Positions 45,645 through 58,879 of a stretch of 64,000 nt of DNA are shown piece after piece. Made by a program: the position numbers and the translations under genes. This DNA is from Lophius americanus (lineage: Eukaryota; Chordata; Actinopteri; Lophiiformes; Lophiidae). Under the pieces are notes generated by a model. The model was not told the origin of the DNA. It did no database searches and worked only from the letters and a program-made list of their open reading frames with translations. The stretch spans positions 372,001 through 436,000 of the forward strand of contig JBBDHG010000063.1 in NCBI GenBank assembly GCA_037951165.1, given 5' to 3'. Within the stretch, counting starts at the first letter, position 1. Each line of letters opens with the position of its first letter.

Positions 45645-48600
45645 ATGGCGTTGGATGTAGTTTCCCAAAACCCTGGTTCCAAGGGAATCATGACTTTTTA
45701 CCCCTCTGTGGAGGAATTCAAGAACTTCAGTCGCTACATAGCATACATGGAGTCCCAGGGTGCACACAGAGCAGGCCTGGCTAAAGTAAGTACAGATATT
45801 TATCTTTTCTTTTTTCTTAAATTATTTTGAAAAACAAAGTTATCTGTTAAATTTCTCTATATGTTGCAGCCATTCTCACACCCGCTTATTATAAAAACGA
45901 AAAGCATTGAAAAAAGCCTTTCCTGCTGTATGATTGCCATAACAAACTAACTGGATGTCAACTTCCCCCTCCAAGGTTGTCCCACCAAGGGAATGGAAGC
46001 CTAGAGGCTGTTATGAAGACATTGATGATTTGGTGATACCTGCACCCATTCAGCAGGTGGTCTCAGGCCAGTCAGGCCTTTTCACGCAATACAACTTTCA
46101 GAAGAAAGCAATGACCGTCAGAGAGTTCCGCAAGATGGCCAACAGCGACAAGTGAGAAATAAAAGATGCTTAAGCTTTTTATTTTTTAGATCAATAAATC
46201 TGTTGAAGCTGAACTTTATATATTCAAGAGCATTTTCAACCTCTTGATACTCAAGTTAATCTATGGTGTTGGTACTTATTAATTATTGAAAATGTGATTT
46301 ATTTATTTTTTAGGTTCTGTAGTCCACATTATGCTGACTTTGAGGAGCTGGAAAGGAAGTACTGGAAGAATGTGACATTTAACCCTCCCATATATGGTGC
46401 AGATGTTAATGGAAGTCTATACGACCCTGTAAGTTGAAACTTATGTTGCTGTCTGTGTTATTTATCAATATTGATGTTTTTTTCAGAGTGTGATGATCTG
46501 TGCAACCGTTTATCTGGATGGATAAAGATAATAGTGCTGATCTTATGTTATCTGCTATTTTCCTGCAGGGTGTCAAAGAGTGGAACATTTGCCATCTAGA
46601 CACAATCTTGGATACTGTTGAACATGAAAGCGGCATCACGATTGAGGGTGTTAACACACCCTACTTGTATTTTGGCATGTGGAAGACCACATTTGCATGG
46701 CACACAGAGGACATGGACCTCTACAGTATCAACTACTTGCACTTTGGAGAGCCCAAATCATGGTAAAACAAACTATTATTTAGTCTTTGACCCTTCCACA
46801 TCGTAGTATTGTTCTGGTAATCTTGATTTATTTTGATATTGATTCCCTCTGTAGCGTGAAGCCCCGGCCAATTACAGTTAGGAAAGTTTGATGTGGGTGT
46901 TAATGTGAAATTTTCTCTGCTAAATGAAAATTATGTTTATATGAGTCAGGTCAAGCAAGCTTCCTGTTTCATACTCGTGATAACATATTGCATTGATAAG
47001 CAGGCATATTACATACTGTTAGCTGAAAATGAACAACTGTTAAATAATCACTTAAAAGTTTTAAATGTTTCACTATGTTAATGGCAGTATCATCTAACAA
47101 ATAAAACCAATTTAATGCGAATAAGAAGATTTTTTACATATGTGCAGGTACTGTGTTCCTCCAGAGCATGGGAAAAGATTGGAGCGTTTAGCTCAGGGTA
47201 AGAAAATAGTGGAATGTTTTACAGTGATGTACAGTGTATCATACAAATATGTTAACTTGTGGACTGTAAAATAATGTCTGTCTCTCCTTATAGGGTTTTT
47301 TTCAGGTAGCTTCCAGACATGTGAGGCCTTTTTGAGGCACAAGATGACACTAATCTCTCCCTCTATATTGAAGAAGTATGGTATTCCATTTGAAAAGGTA
47401 TGAATAGAATAGTGGTTTATTTGTACTACAGAGTACCTTCACTTCATACACACTAGAGTGTAGACACTAGAGGTTCTAATTTATATACTTATCTCCTTAA
47501 GATTACTCAGGAGGCTGGAGAGTTCATGGTAACCTTCCCCTATGCCTACCATGCTGGTTTCAACCATGGTTTCAACTGTGCAGAATCTACAAACTTTGCC
47601 ACAGAGAGATGGATTGAATATGGAAAGCAAGCTGTTTTGGTGAGGACACACAAATTACAGTATAAAAAACGCAGTTCGAACATCAGAATCATAGTTTAAT
47701 GCTATGGGTATGGATACATAAATATGTTCTTCTGGTCAATTATCCATTTACATAGAGAACATGCAACAATAATAATAGTATTTTTGATTTAAGGCCTTCT
47801 TGTTTGTGTATTTCCTTCAGTGTTCTTGCCGTAAAGACATGGTGAAGATTGCCATGGATGTGTTTGTTAAGAAATTCCAGCCGGATCGCTATGAAGCATG
47901 GCTGGCAAGGCGAGATGTGGCACCCATTGATCACTCAAGGCCCACCCCAGAGGCTAATGAGTTCTTTGGGGAGTCCTTCAAAGGCATTACCAGTAATGGT
48001 AACAGTAGCTCCATGGAGAGCTGTGCGGATGATGGAGACCGGAAGAGGTGGGTTGTTTTCTACAGTTAATAACATGCTCATATAAGGGTCCCATTGTGCA
48101 TATGGTTGTGTTGAAATGGTTTATACTGTGAAAGATTTTAGCACATGCTATGAGTGACTTGCTACTCCTGAAGGGACAATAATGGGTATGTCTCCATGTG
48201 AGTTAATGTGACCGGAGAGTATCATACCATCTTACAATTGCTTGCTCTGATTTGATGATTTTTACACTTTTGGCAGTTTTTCCATTAGTGGGGGCATCTT
48301 TTCTTCTTTAACACAAATATTGTAGTTTCTGTTATTGTCTTGCACCAGTGCGAGTTGGAATGATGACTGAAACTTGAAGTTTAGCAGACACAAGAATGTC
48401 CGAGATACACTTCAATCAATCACTAAGAGAGAGAATAGGGGTTGAAACACTCTGATGGTTGGGGGACACCGCAAGGCATCTTCTCCAAGTCAAGGCTATA
48501 CAGCCATTTTTAATGGTTGCAAAATTGTACTTCTGACTTACTCAAACCTACTATGAATAATTGTTCATGCTTGTGCTTAATGCTAATAGACGAAGAACAT

Positions 48601-50656
48601 TACATGAGGAATAACTAAATTGACAGGCTTAGCAATTATTGATAACTATTTGGCTATCTGAGTGTTCTCTGGGGTGCCCGTCTCCACACTTCCATGATTA
48701 AAAAAGTTGATCCTTTGAAGGCTGCTCAGTACAACCAGCTCAGTTGAGTTTCAATGCCTTGATAAAGGGCTCTCAAACAGATCAGCAATACATTTTAAAT
48801 CTAGGGCTTACGTTACATATTGAACACTTGTGCAATGATTAAAACAGGGGCACCGTCCAATTCTGAGGGTATGTATGTTTTTTTAAACAATTTTTTTAAG
48901 TTATAAAAGCAATCGTATAGAGAATCAAAACATCAGTATTGTTGTTATGTCACTATAATGTTATTAAATACATAGAACAAAACATCTACAAGACAGAACT
49001 GTGGAATATCTGCCATCTTTGTATGAAGAATTTCATGAATAGATTTGCAAAACAAAATATTAACATGACTTTTGGGTCAGAAAAGATTGTTTATTGTCAG
49101 GTTGAAGCCATCGTGTGCAATCTTTCCATGTCATACAGCCAGTGTCTATTGTGCTTTAATTGCTGAAACAGCCAGAAGATCTTCCCACGATGTGAAACAA
49201 TTCAAGACAAATTTGTTATCTTACTAGACAGTTTCCCTGAAATCAGAAACTTTAAGCATCTTGCTGTGTCTCTTTTCTTTCTTTATTTTTGAATCTCAGC
49301 GCTACACAGAGGATAGAGACCAAGAGACATCGAGTGTGTCTGGAGGTACCTCAGGAGGTTTGCACCAAGGATGAAGATACTGAAGATATGTTGCAGTATG
49401 GGAAACGTCCTAGGTTAAGCCTCATACCCCCACGTTCTATATCACAGGATGGCAAGAGAAATAAAGGTATTTCCAGCTGTGTTATGTCACTAGTCTCATG
49501 TAGGGCAGCTAAGCATCTAGTTTCTTCTGAAAGAAAATTAATTTTAATGAAAAAGATGAGTTTACATGTCCTAAATATTTCACATTTAATTTTTAGGTCC
49601 ACCAAAGTTGGTTGTTACACCAACAAAACTCACGTTATTGGATCCATTTCACAGAGGCTTTACCAAAATCAACAGTGATATATGTCAACCCCAGCATTAT
49701 AGGAAGATGCATGCCCCCGAAATCTTGCCTCTGTCCCAGCCTAGAAACGTACACCTATCAGTTTCAGCAGCACCAAAGCGGACAGAAACCTCTGCTCAGC
49801 CCTCGCGCAAAATGGGCGTTGCCAGCCTGCTCTTCCATAAGACTCTAAGCCCAAAAGATACTCTTCAAGTTCAGAACTACACTCTAGAAAAGCAGCAGCA
49901 GCAACAGCCGCCTCACACACAGCTGCAGGTGCACAGCTACGCCAAAGAGCACCAACCTCGTCTTCTCCAGCCCAAACCCTGTATGCTGTCAAACACGCAG
50001 GTTCAGCCCTCATCCCAGGCATTAAACTGTGAAAGAACAGAGCCACAGCCAGAAACCAAGGTTGTTCATATCAAAGTACCAATGAATGAATCGGAGCAAC
50101 AGATTGTTGTGGAACAGCCTCAAAAGGAAAGCAAACCTAAAATATCAGAACCTGCCGAGCCTCCGATTGAAGCTGCAAATTCTGTTGTTGAGCCCAAGAA
50201 CCAGTCTGCTTCCTTTCACACTCAAACACCACCCAGAGAGCTGAGCAAAGTGGAAATGGAGGCCAACAAGAACCACAAACGAAAGGTACATTTTTTTTGA
50301 TTTGTTTCTATTTGTAAGATGTTTCCGACATGCATTGACAAAAGACTAATTCCAAAGATGCAACAATTTAAATGTGAAAATTCAGTCAATACTTTAGTGG
50401 GTGTTTGTAGACTGTGGCACATGCGTATTTGAATGCATACTTTATCCTGCATGCATTGTATTTTCTGTCAACACCAAACTCCAACCAAACTCCCCAGATA
50501 CACCAAATTAATTAAGTTTGTAAACATTTCTCTCAACTGTATTTGTGGTCAGTGTTATAGAGAGGAAGAATTTGTGTGTTGAAGTTTTGTGTTGCTATAC
50601 AATTCTTTCTCATGCAGATGTCAGAAGAGCAGTCATATTGCAAGTCCATAGTGAAG

Positions 50657-50690
<34 letters not shown>

Positions 50691-53600
50691 CACAGCTCAG
50701 CAATCTGCCCAGACATCACCCCCTCATTAGAGAACTTGACGAGGGTACGTGTTTAAGTGCATCTGTAAAATTTAAGTCCATGCAATATGACGTTATTCCC
50801 CTACTTGCCGTTCATACCATCATCTGTCTTTAGAGGTATATGTAGACGTGGAGTTTGAGCAAGAGGAAAAAGAGGAGTGGGCGAAGCAACTAACTTCGCT
50901 TTGGCAGTGTCGACCATATAACCTTCAAGCAGAGCGAGAGTACAACAAGAACATTGGCCAGCAGGCCCCCTACTGCTCTATTTGCCTGCTCTTCTACACT
51001 CACAATCAGGTGATAATAAAATGCATCTCATGCTTTTGTCAAATTCTACTATTTAATGTTTTTACTGTCATCCTAGTGCATATTCATAGCTACAATTTGT
51101 CATAAAAATTGACATTCATTGAGCGTTCATAGCCATTTGAAAAATTGGTCTGGAAGGGATGAGTTATTATTTTTAATATCAAGGCTCAAGTGAACAACAA
51201 GAGCTATTTCTATTAATGTTTTTCTGAAATCATGGTTCCAGTTGCTTGTTTTTAATATATTTGTTGTATTGGGAGCAAATTACGACCTTTCTGAAGATTA
51301 AGTTCACTGATACTTAAATGCCTAATTTTTGGATAATGTTAACAATTTTATAAATAATGGTTTTAATCAAATATTCTTATAAGATAAATGTCTGAAATAA
51401 TGTGCTAAAAAGCCGTGCCCCGTCAATACACAGTCCGAGTCTTGTCGTGGGAGTCCCTGCGTGACGTTGGTGAACCATCCAGGGGGTCGGCAGTGGTCCA
51501 GACCTCTCATCCCTGAAATGTGTTTCAACACTCACAACACCAACAAGTCAACTGAACACGGGGAGGGACAGCTGTCCAACCCTCATGTATCGGAGGACGG
51601 GACCAGTCGGCTGGTCAGCTGTACCCAGTGCTTCGTCTGTGTTCATACCAGTAAGTGATGAGCAGCTGTCCGTTCAAGTGGTGCGAGACAGTGAGTGGAA
51701 ATAGTTACATGATGGATCCTTGTGACAACTGTTAGCATCATACTTTCATATCGGTTATATTCTTATGAAATTAATTGTTTTTATCTAATTATTAGAGGGT
51801 AGAAAGGAATTGACTCAATTAGTGAATCTTACTTTTTATTAATTAATCAAATTGATATGTGTATAAATAGGTAGTTATTTGGCTCGATACAAATGTATTC
51901 CTGCAAGTAATTATGATTAATAGAAACCAGCTTTTCTATCACTGCATATTTGAAAAAAAAAAAGTATTATTTTTTTAATACCCCATGCTTAACATAAAAG
52001 AGCAGTAAGTAATTTAGGAAGCCACACATTTTGGGTGATTTTGAGCATTCCATCTGGGTGCTCAAGGTATACTAGATTTTGATGTACTTGTTAGTAGGAA
52101 TGTACTAGTAAACTCAAACTCCAAAGGCAAAATATGAACACACCTGATTCCTGACACAGTACTAGTCTTCATCTACGCTGATAAGTTACAGCAACCTCAA
52201 ATGATTAAAACTATCTCAAATTTAATTCCCCAATGGGGTCAGACATACAGCCACCTCTAGGCGGAGGCATTGCATGCCAGAAGCACAAGATCAGTTACTT
52301 GCAGCTCAAATATAGTACATGTAGTCAATGTTCCTCTAAGGCCAAAGCTTCATGAGCTGTAACAGCTAAATATATCATTCTACTTCAAAAGTGTATATTT
52401 GTTCTTTTACCATAACTCTAACCATAACATGTTAATCGCAAACTTTATTGATGTTGATGGATGTTTAAAGGTTCACATTTGTGCTGTTTAAGGAGAGTAG
52501 GAGAGAAAGCCGCTCTCTGTGCTGCAAAACCTATGAGGGACACTACGCTGTTAAACATAAGATATTACATTCACTCTGATACTAAAAACAATAAAAAAGC
52601 TATAAGATGGACTCCTACAAACATGAGATATCCTTAGATAAGGAACAGAGCCGTGTTGGTTAAGAGCTAATTAGAATAGTTAGTACAAATTAAGATATGT
52701 TTCCTATCAAGTCACACATTCCAAGATATGAGTGGAATTTTTTGTTTTCATTACTTCAGTCATAAATTTTATTTTATCTGAAACATTTCATTTCCATCTT
52801 ACATGGATATATCCTGACAATGATTTATATATTTTCCAGCTCAAGTGTTTTTTTGTGCCGATGGGCCTAGTTTTGAAAGTCTTATCGCTTGGGTTCCTTT
52901 TTTAATTCAATTTTTTTTTCTCCCCAGATACAGACTTGCATCAACAAATAGTTTGCAGGTTTATCGGTCAGAATGAGGCACTAAAAATACTCACTGCTAA
53001 TACTTTTTATTTCTTTATCCGGGTATGACTGTTGGATCCAAATATTCGTACAAATACAGAGAAAAAACCCTTAACTTGTGGGCATTTTATTTACTTTTCT
53101 AGCTTTGTCTTTTAACCTGCAACCATCATACTGAAACATCACAAGTGTGTTGGAAGTGAAATTTTCTGTACTTCTCATGCTCAGGCTGCTATGGCGTGTC
53201 TGGAGATGAAGCAGAGCTAGACGACTGGCTTTGCACTCGCTGTGAAGCTGATGCCATCACCGAGGTTAGTTAATTGGGTTTCCTGTTGCAGCTAGATATT
53301 GTTTCAATGTAGATCATCTAAACCTCTCGTATTGGTAACAGATATACCCAAGAAATACTATAGCACAGTTCAATTTTACTCGTACCAGGTTTCACAATAA
53401 AATATACATACATTTGGCAAAAACCATCAACCAGGACTATGATTATAAACATTAAGTTAATTTGAGTAAAAGAAGAAGAAAAATAAATAAGAATGAGTAC
53501 TCCAGTATTCAAGTTTAGCATAAGCAGGCGGCTAAAGTTAAAAGCCTTCTTTGTTTAGGGGGCATGGTATTAAAGTTAGATAAAAGAAATGTTAATTTTG

Positions 53601-56600
53601 TAATGCAAAATGAGCTGTGGTTCTGCACCAATCTCATTTATGAGTTAAATGGAAGCAGCTGCTAATCAGTCAAATGTGGTATAGTATTGGGTTTCAATGA
53701 CCTTTTCAATCGGTAGCATTCTGGAAAAATTCAAAGATAAGAAGTAAAGGTAGAGACAGTGAGTACTCCAACCAACTCTTGACTCTGTGTCCCTGCCTGT
53801 AATGCTGCATATGTAGTCTGCTGTCAGGTTTCAAATTAATGTGCTGTGAGACGTTTCCTCCACCTGCCATAGGATGTGTAGGACCCTCAATAAATTAAGC
53901 TTTAATATCTAGCACCTTTCCATCTGACTCAGAGGAAATTTGCTTGTTGACTGCTTTAAGATTAAACGATAAAAATATGTATATATATCAAAACATCAGG
54001 CTTAAGATCTGAAGATAAACCAGACAACCATCAGATTAAGTTTTGAAGAGCAACAAGTTGTGCGTATTTCTTCCTCCAGGACTGCTGTCTGTGTTCCTTG
54101 AGAGGTGGAGCTTTGCAGAGAGCCAACAATGATAAGTAAGTAAAATCAGCAAATAAGTCTCCACCCCCCACCTGAGCTGGGCCCTGATTTAAAACAGCAA
54201 AATAAGAAGTGAAATATCAAAATAAAAATTATATCGTAGACGTTACATGAGACGTTTTCAGTGGTAAACTGATGAACTTAGAGTTGTTTGAATTTTAGTT
54301 TGATGTGGACCAAAGTAGCTATCCTAAAACCTTCACCAGACCAAACATTCGGCTCAAACGGAGCCGCCTTTGCACGGGTCAAACTGAACCATGGTATGAT
54401 TCAGCATGGAAGCACTTTTTAAAATGGTCCCGTCCTGAGGAGATCCAATGTCAGCCCTGATTAAAGTTACTATAAAAAAAAAAACACATACCAAAAGTTT
54501 ATTGAAAGGTTAAGCCCCTTGACATGAAACCATCTCATTTTCAAGTGGGTCCTCAAAACTCAAGTAATAAACATAACAAGACAGGCCAATACATTAGAAC
54601 ATCACAAACAAAAACAAAGTCTCTAAGACTTAGCTGCACCCCACCAAATGGCTCCCCTAGGAATGACAAGCATATACATGTTTATATACATAAACAAATA
54701 CCCACACACTAATACATATATATATAATTACATTACACCAACAACAGAATTTGAAATATCAGGGCTGATCAAAAAAAGTAGCAGTTTGTTTGAGTATAAG
54801 CAAATAGAGACGCTCTTAATGACACAATGTAGATTTTAGAAAAGTGAACGGGTTTTTAAAGTCTGCAGGTGCTTTGTATATCAAAGTTCTTCCTCCAATT
54901 TACCCGTAGCTTCTGGGGATGAAGGATGGACGATTGCCTACGGCTATATGAAGAGCTCTGAAATAAGGACTTAATGAATTATTGGACATCCGTTTCCATA
55001 ATAATTAAATATTTCTTAAATTTATCCCTTAAGGCATTTTTATGGCATTGTAGGATTAACTTTCCTGTTTATCAGGGCGCACATTCCAGGCTTTACTCAA
55101 TCCACATCCTCTCACAAAACGCAGGACAGAATTCCAAGAAATATCTCACTAAAGGTTTTAGGCCTCTAAAGGTGTGCATTTTCATTTAAACTGGCTTATT
55201 TGCGTATTTTTAGGCATATTTGAACAGTTTCATGTAAGTGTGCCTGAATTCAAAGTATGGCGTAGTATGATTTTTTCCACATCAGCACAAATAGAGATAT
55301 CACATAAGTTGTGGCATTTTTGTCCTTGGACACAACATTTTCTAGTTTAATTTTGCTATACTACCAGTCCTTACTCATATGTTCAGTTACTCTATTTAGA
55401 AAAAATTGAAGGAAAGGTTAGGAGGTTGTGGTAGTAACTTCTTCTATATTGTATATTAATGTTCTCCCACCTGTAGAGGGTACCACACATACGGCAGAGT
55501 TGTTGAGATTAAGGTGCCTACACTATATTAATGTGCATTTCTAGAAACATTGCCCCCTCGACATTGAACTGTTTGTCCTGAATCTGCTTCATGTTTGTCT
55601 TTCCCACAGGTGGGTTCATGTTTTGTGTGCCATCACTGTGCTGGAAGCCCGCTTTGTCAACATCACTGAGCGTGGGCCCATTGATCTCTCTGCAGTTCCA
55701 CTGTCACGCTTCAAACTGGTAAGACTCCCTGCAGTTACAGCTGCCTGATGTTCGATCCAGCTGCAGCGATGTAGATTAGGAAACGTGCTTTGTAGCCCTG
55801 GGCATAAAGGTTAACACTCGTTCATTTAATGAGCCATACTTCTAACATTTATGTGAAGCTCACTGAAAACAACATGGCTTTGATGTGGTTGCTAGTGATC
55901 CTTTCTATTGTCAGGTTGCATACGTCACTCTGATTATGAAGTCTAATAACTCAAGACATTGTTATCAGATCTTTTTTCCACTTAAGATCCCCCATTCTTA
56001 TACCCAGTTTCCATTCTGGGTAACTGGGGCAGATGCCATCAATGTGTGGTCATCATTGAGGGCACTCATTTCAGCACAGTGAAACTGATGGGTTACCTGT
56101 TTGCTGTCTAACATAATTTTCTGTCCTCTGGTCTTTGATGATTCTGAAGAATAGGTGCTGGTTAACAGAGCTTTGGCATTTTAACCACGTCTAGTGCATG
56201 AGTCATGTCTGAACTTTGTTCAGTATAGCTGGCCTCGTCTCCATTGTTACAGGTCGGAAACCTTTCTCAGTGGATAGGTTTCTAAATCAGTACACATGAT
56301 GACAGACCCCCATTAAATTATCCGGTGGAAGTTGTGTTATTTCCCTCTAACATATCTCTCCTCAAGTGTGTGCCCTGGTTTATCTTTATCTCCCTTTGAT
56401 AACACTTTATCTTCCTTCCTCCCATCCTCCCCCCTTGGCTTGCTTCCTTTCTCCTCCTTTCCTTCCCCTGTACATCCTTTACTTCAACCTATCTTTCATG
56501 ACTTTTCCTCTTGCCCCCTCTATGCCTGTGTCTTCGTGGCTCTGGTAGAAGTGTGTGTACTGCAGGAAACGGATGAAGAAAGAGGTGAATGGCTGCTGTG

Positions 56601-58879
56601 TCCAGTGCTCCCATGGGCGTTGCTCCACAGCGTTTCACCCCACCTGTGCTCAGGCAGCTGGTATCCTCATGCACCCAGATGACTGGCCGTTCATAGTCTT
56701 CATCACCTGCCACCGGCACAGAGCGCCCCTCATACCGGAGGTAAAGTGGCAGAAACACTGTCAGTCTAATTTTTACCTCCTGTTTTAGTGTGTCAATAAA
56801 AGCTTTTTTTTTTCCTCTGTTTTTATTTTCTTTGAATGCTATTTCAACAAAGCTTGAGATGTGTCAAGGTTTTATTCCCATTCTAAATACTTTCTTTCCA
56901 TGGAAACAAATAGAAGGATGGCATTATCTACCAGCCCAAACATGCTCAGACACCAAATACATTTAAAAATGCTCAGACGCCAAATACATTTAAAAATGGT
57001 TATTAGTACTTATGAATAATTTATGTTCATAAGATCAAAGGTCTGGCATTTTTTGATGGCCCCTAATGTATATTAAAGGTGTTGATTATCAGACCATAAG
57101 TCTGAGAAATATCAGAAATACTGTTCTGATTATACAGTGGCCTATATTGACTGAAATGTAATTTTAAATGCTGTAGTTGAATCTGTTAAAAAATGTCTTC
57201 ATTTTTGTGTTAATGCAATTCAGAATGCAGAATGTTAAATATTAATAATACCTTTGTGATTCTTCAACTGGGGCAGACATGTACCTGTTTGTTTAGAGTT
57301 TTGCAGCAACAATTTTAATATTAACTAAAAGCAAATGAATTTGAATATTTCTAGCCATCAGGGAGCAGTTTATTTTACTGGGTATACAATACTGTTCAAA
57401 TTAAGTTTAAGTCATTGTGTTCAAACCAATCCTTGCTGTGTTATCTTTACAGACTTGTGCTGTTTATAGACCTACACTCTTATCATTGATGTGGCAGTTA
57501 GCACCTTGGGGTGATAAGTCTTTTACAGTAACACACTGCGTCTGTCCTGCAGCGCAACAAATCTTCCATGCGAGAGCTGTCTGTGGGCCAGAGGGTGATC
57601 GCCAAACACAAAAACGGCCGTTATTACCACAGTGACGTGGTTGAACTGAGCCCGACCACCTTCTACGAAGTTCTGTTCGACGACGGGTCCTACAGCGACA
57701 ATCTTTTCCCAGAGGACATTGAGGTAAATTAAATTGCTGCCCGTTAACAAGTGAAAAAATGCTGCGAGATTAACGAGCAGCGCAGCACGTAGACAAAACT
57801 TAGAGAAGCTTAAATAAAAGATATATAGGCAATAAGTAATGTGATACTTCATCCTGAATCCACCTTGCGCTCTCCTTTCAGAACCGTGACTGCGTGCGTC
57901 TCGGTCCACCAGCTGAAGGCGACATTGTTAAAGTGCGATGGACAGATGGTGTGATATACGGTGCCAAGTTTGTAGCTTCACACTCCATCCCTATGTACCT
58001 GGTAAACCTCCTTCTTTAGTCTCCCTGACACCTGAAAGGTTTAGTTACTCTATTGAAGCCACACCAGAGGATGTTTCCACTGATCAGCCAAACATTAAAA
58101 ACAGCTGCCTCATGTAGTTTAGGTCGGCTTATTGCTATCAACATGCATTTTGAGCCTGCTATGGCTGTTTGATGTAGTTAAGTTCTTCAACTTCAAAATC
58201 CGTGTGGTCTTTACAGTTTAAAATAAAATGTTGGTACATAACAAAAGTAGATGAGACTGCACATAATTATTATGTCTTAAAGTGTTGTACTGTTATGTGT
58301 TTGACCCAGTTTTTAAAGCTTCCCATCTAATATTGGGTAGTGGTCTAACGAAAATAAATTATAATGGGAGTCTTTTTAAGTGATTTATTACAGTGTGTCA
58401 GTTAAGGTCTTTAATAAATAATAAATGAAATTTCAATTGAAAGCATTTTTAATACAAATACTTTAGAATTTTTATGCAAATTATATCTGTGATGATAAAA
58501 ATGAAATGTGTTTGTGTATAGGTGGAGTTTGAGGATGGGTCCCAAATCTCTGTCAAGCGGGAGGATATCTACGCGCTAGACGAGGATCTGCCCAAACGAG
58601 TCAAGTCACGAATGGTATCTTAAAATCAACCTCATCTTAAATCTCCTCATGCTTGGAAAAAGTATTTTAAACAGGTTACGGAAAGTTTGAGATTGTTTAA
58701 AAGATCTAATTTTTGTTCCTGATTTTGTGTTTTCTCCTCAGTCGGTGGCTTCTGACATGCGCTTTGAGCTTTTCTCACAGAATGATGTCAAACAGAGCTC
58801 CAAAAGGCAACGGGTCATCAACTCTCGCTACAGGGAGGACTATATCGAACCAGTTATCTACCGAGCCATCATGGAGTGA
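45645..58879 (+). CDS. kdm4a: kdm4a, lysine-specific demethylase 4A (JMJD2A), 21 coding exons, 1159 aa
   Basis: Coding exons: 45645-45785, 45976-46151, 46314-46428, 46569-46762, 47148-47197, 47294-47397, 47502-47639, 47821-48047, 49300-49466, 49597-50285, 50618-50744, 50834-51009, 51434-51650, 53185-53264, 54080-54135, 55610-55718, 56549-56740, 57553-57723, 57882-58001, 58522-58614, 58742-58879; all phases agree. JmjN is near residues 15-57. JmjC carries the Fe(II) ligands His189, Glu191 (AWHTED) and His277 (YHAGFNHG), and zinc ligands Cys235, His241, Cys307 and Cys309. A Gln/Pro-rich linker with Q10 follows, then PHD (SYCYGVS-type Cys clusters), extended PHD (CCVQCSHGRCSTAFHPTCAQ) and double Tudor (SVGQRVIAKHKNGRYY to KRVKSRM). 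The end REDYIEPVIYRAIME matches human KDM4A. MTFYPSVEEF, EFRKMANSDK and IETKRHRVCLE favour KDM4A over B and C. It removes H3K9me3 and H3K36me3 in the nucleus. Whether it is the teleost a or b copy cannot be told. AATAAA signals lie at 60142 and 60262. Confidence 0.96.
48048..49299. other. kdm4a intron 8 (coding-exon count)
   Basis: 1.25 kb of intronic DNA with no recognisable repeat, RNA or exon. Confidence 0.7.
50660..50689 (+). repeat. (CAG)10 repeat coding polyglutamine in kdm4a
   Basis: Ten uninterrupted CAG codons (residues 682-691 of the predicted protein) preceded by Lys-Lys and followed by Ala-Gln. It lies in the linker between the JmjC and PHD parts. Human KDM4A has no polyglutamine here. 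Confidence 0.95.
51651..53184. other. kdm4a intron 13 (coding-exon count)
   Basis: 1.5 kb AT-rich intronic DNA; no repeat or RNA recognised. Confidence 0.6.
54136..55609. other. kdm4a intron 15 (coding-exon count)
   Basis: 1.5 kb intron. The part 54290-54420 has words such as gaccaaacattcggctcaaa that hint at a decayed transposon of the kind at 19283, but no inverted ends were found. Otherwise unremarkable AT-rich DNA. Confidence 0.5.
56942..56995 (+). repeat. 27-bp unit duplicated in tandem
   Basis: The unit atgctcagacaccaaatac... occupies 56942-56968 and is repeated at 56969-56995 with one difference (acacc/acgcc). It is in the kdm4a intron 17 (56741-57552) and looks like a recent local duplication. 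Confidence 0.9.
58077..58120 (+). mobile_element. Possible Tc1-like terminal remnant
   Basis: The string ctgatcagccaaacattaaa at 58080-58099 resembles the terminal repeat of the Tc1-like copies in this window. Nothing else of the element is recognisable. Confidence 0.3.

Noticed and set aside
54290..54420. Possible Harbinger-like copy in kdm4a intron 15
   Set aside because: Some shared words with 19283-19904, but no inverted ends or target duplication were found.
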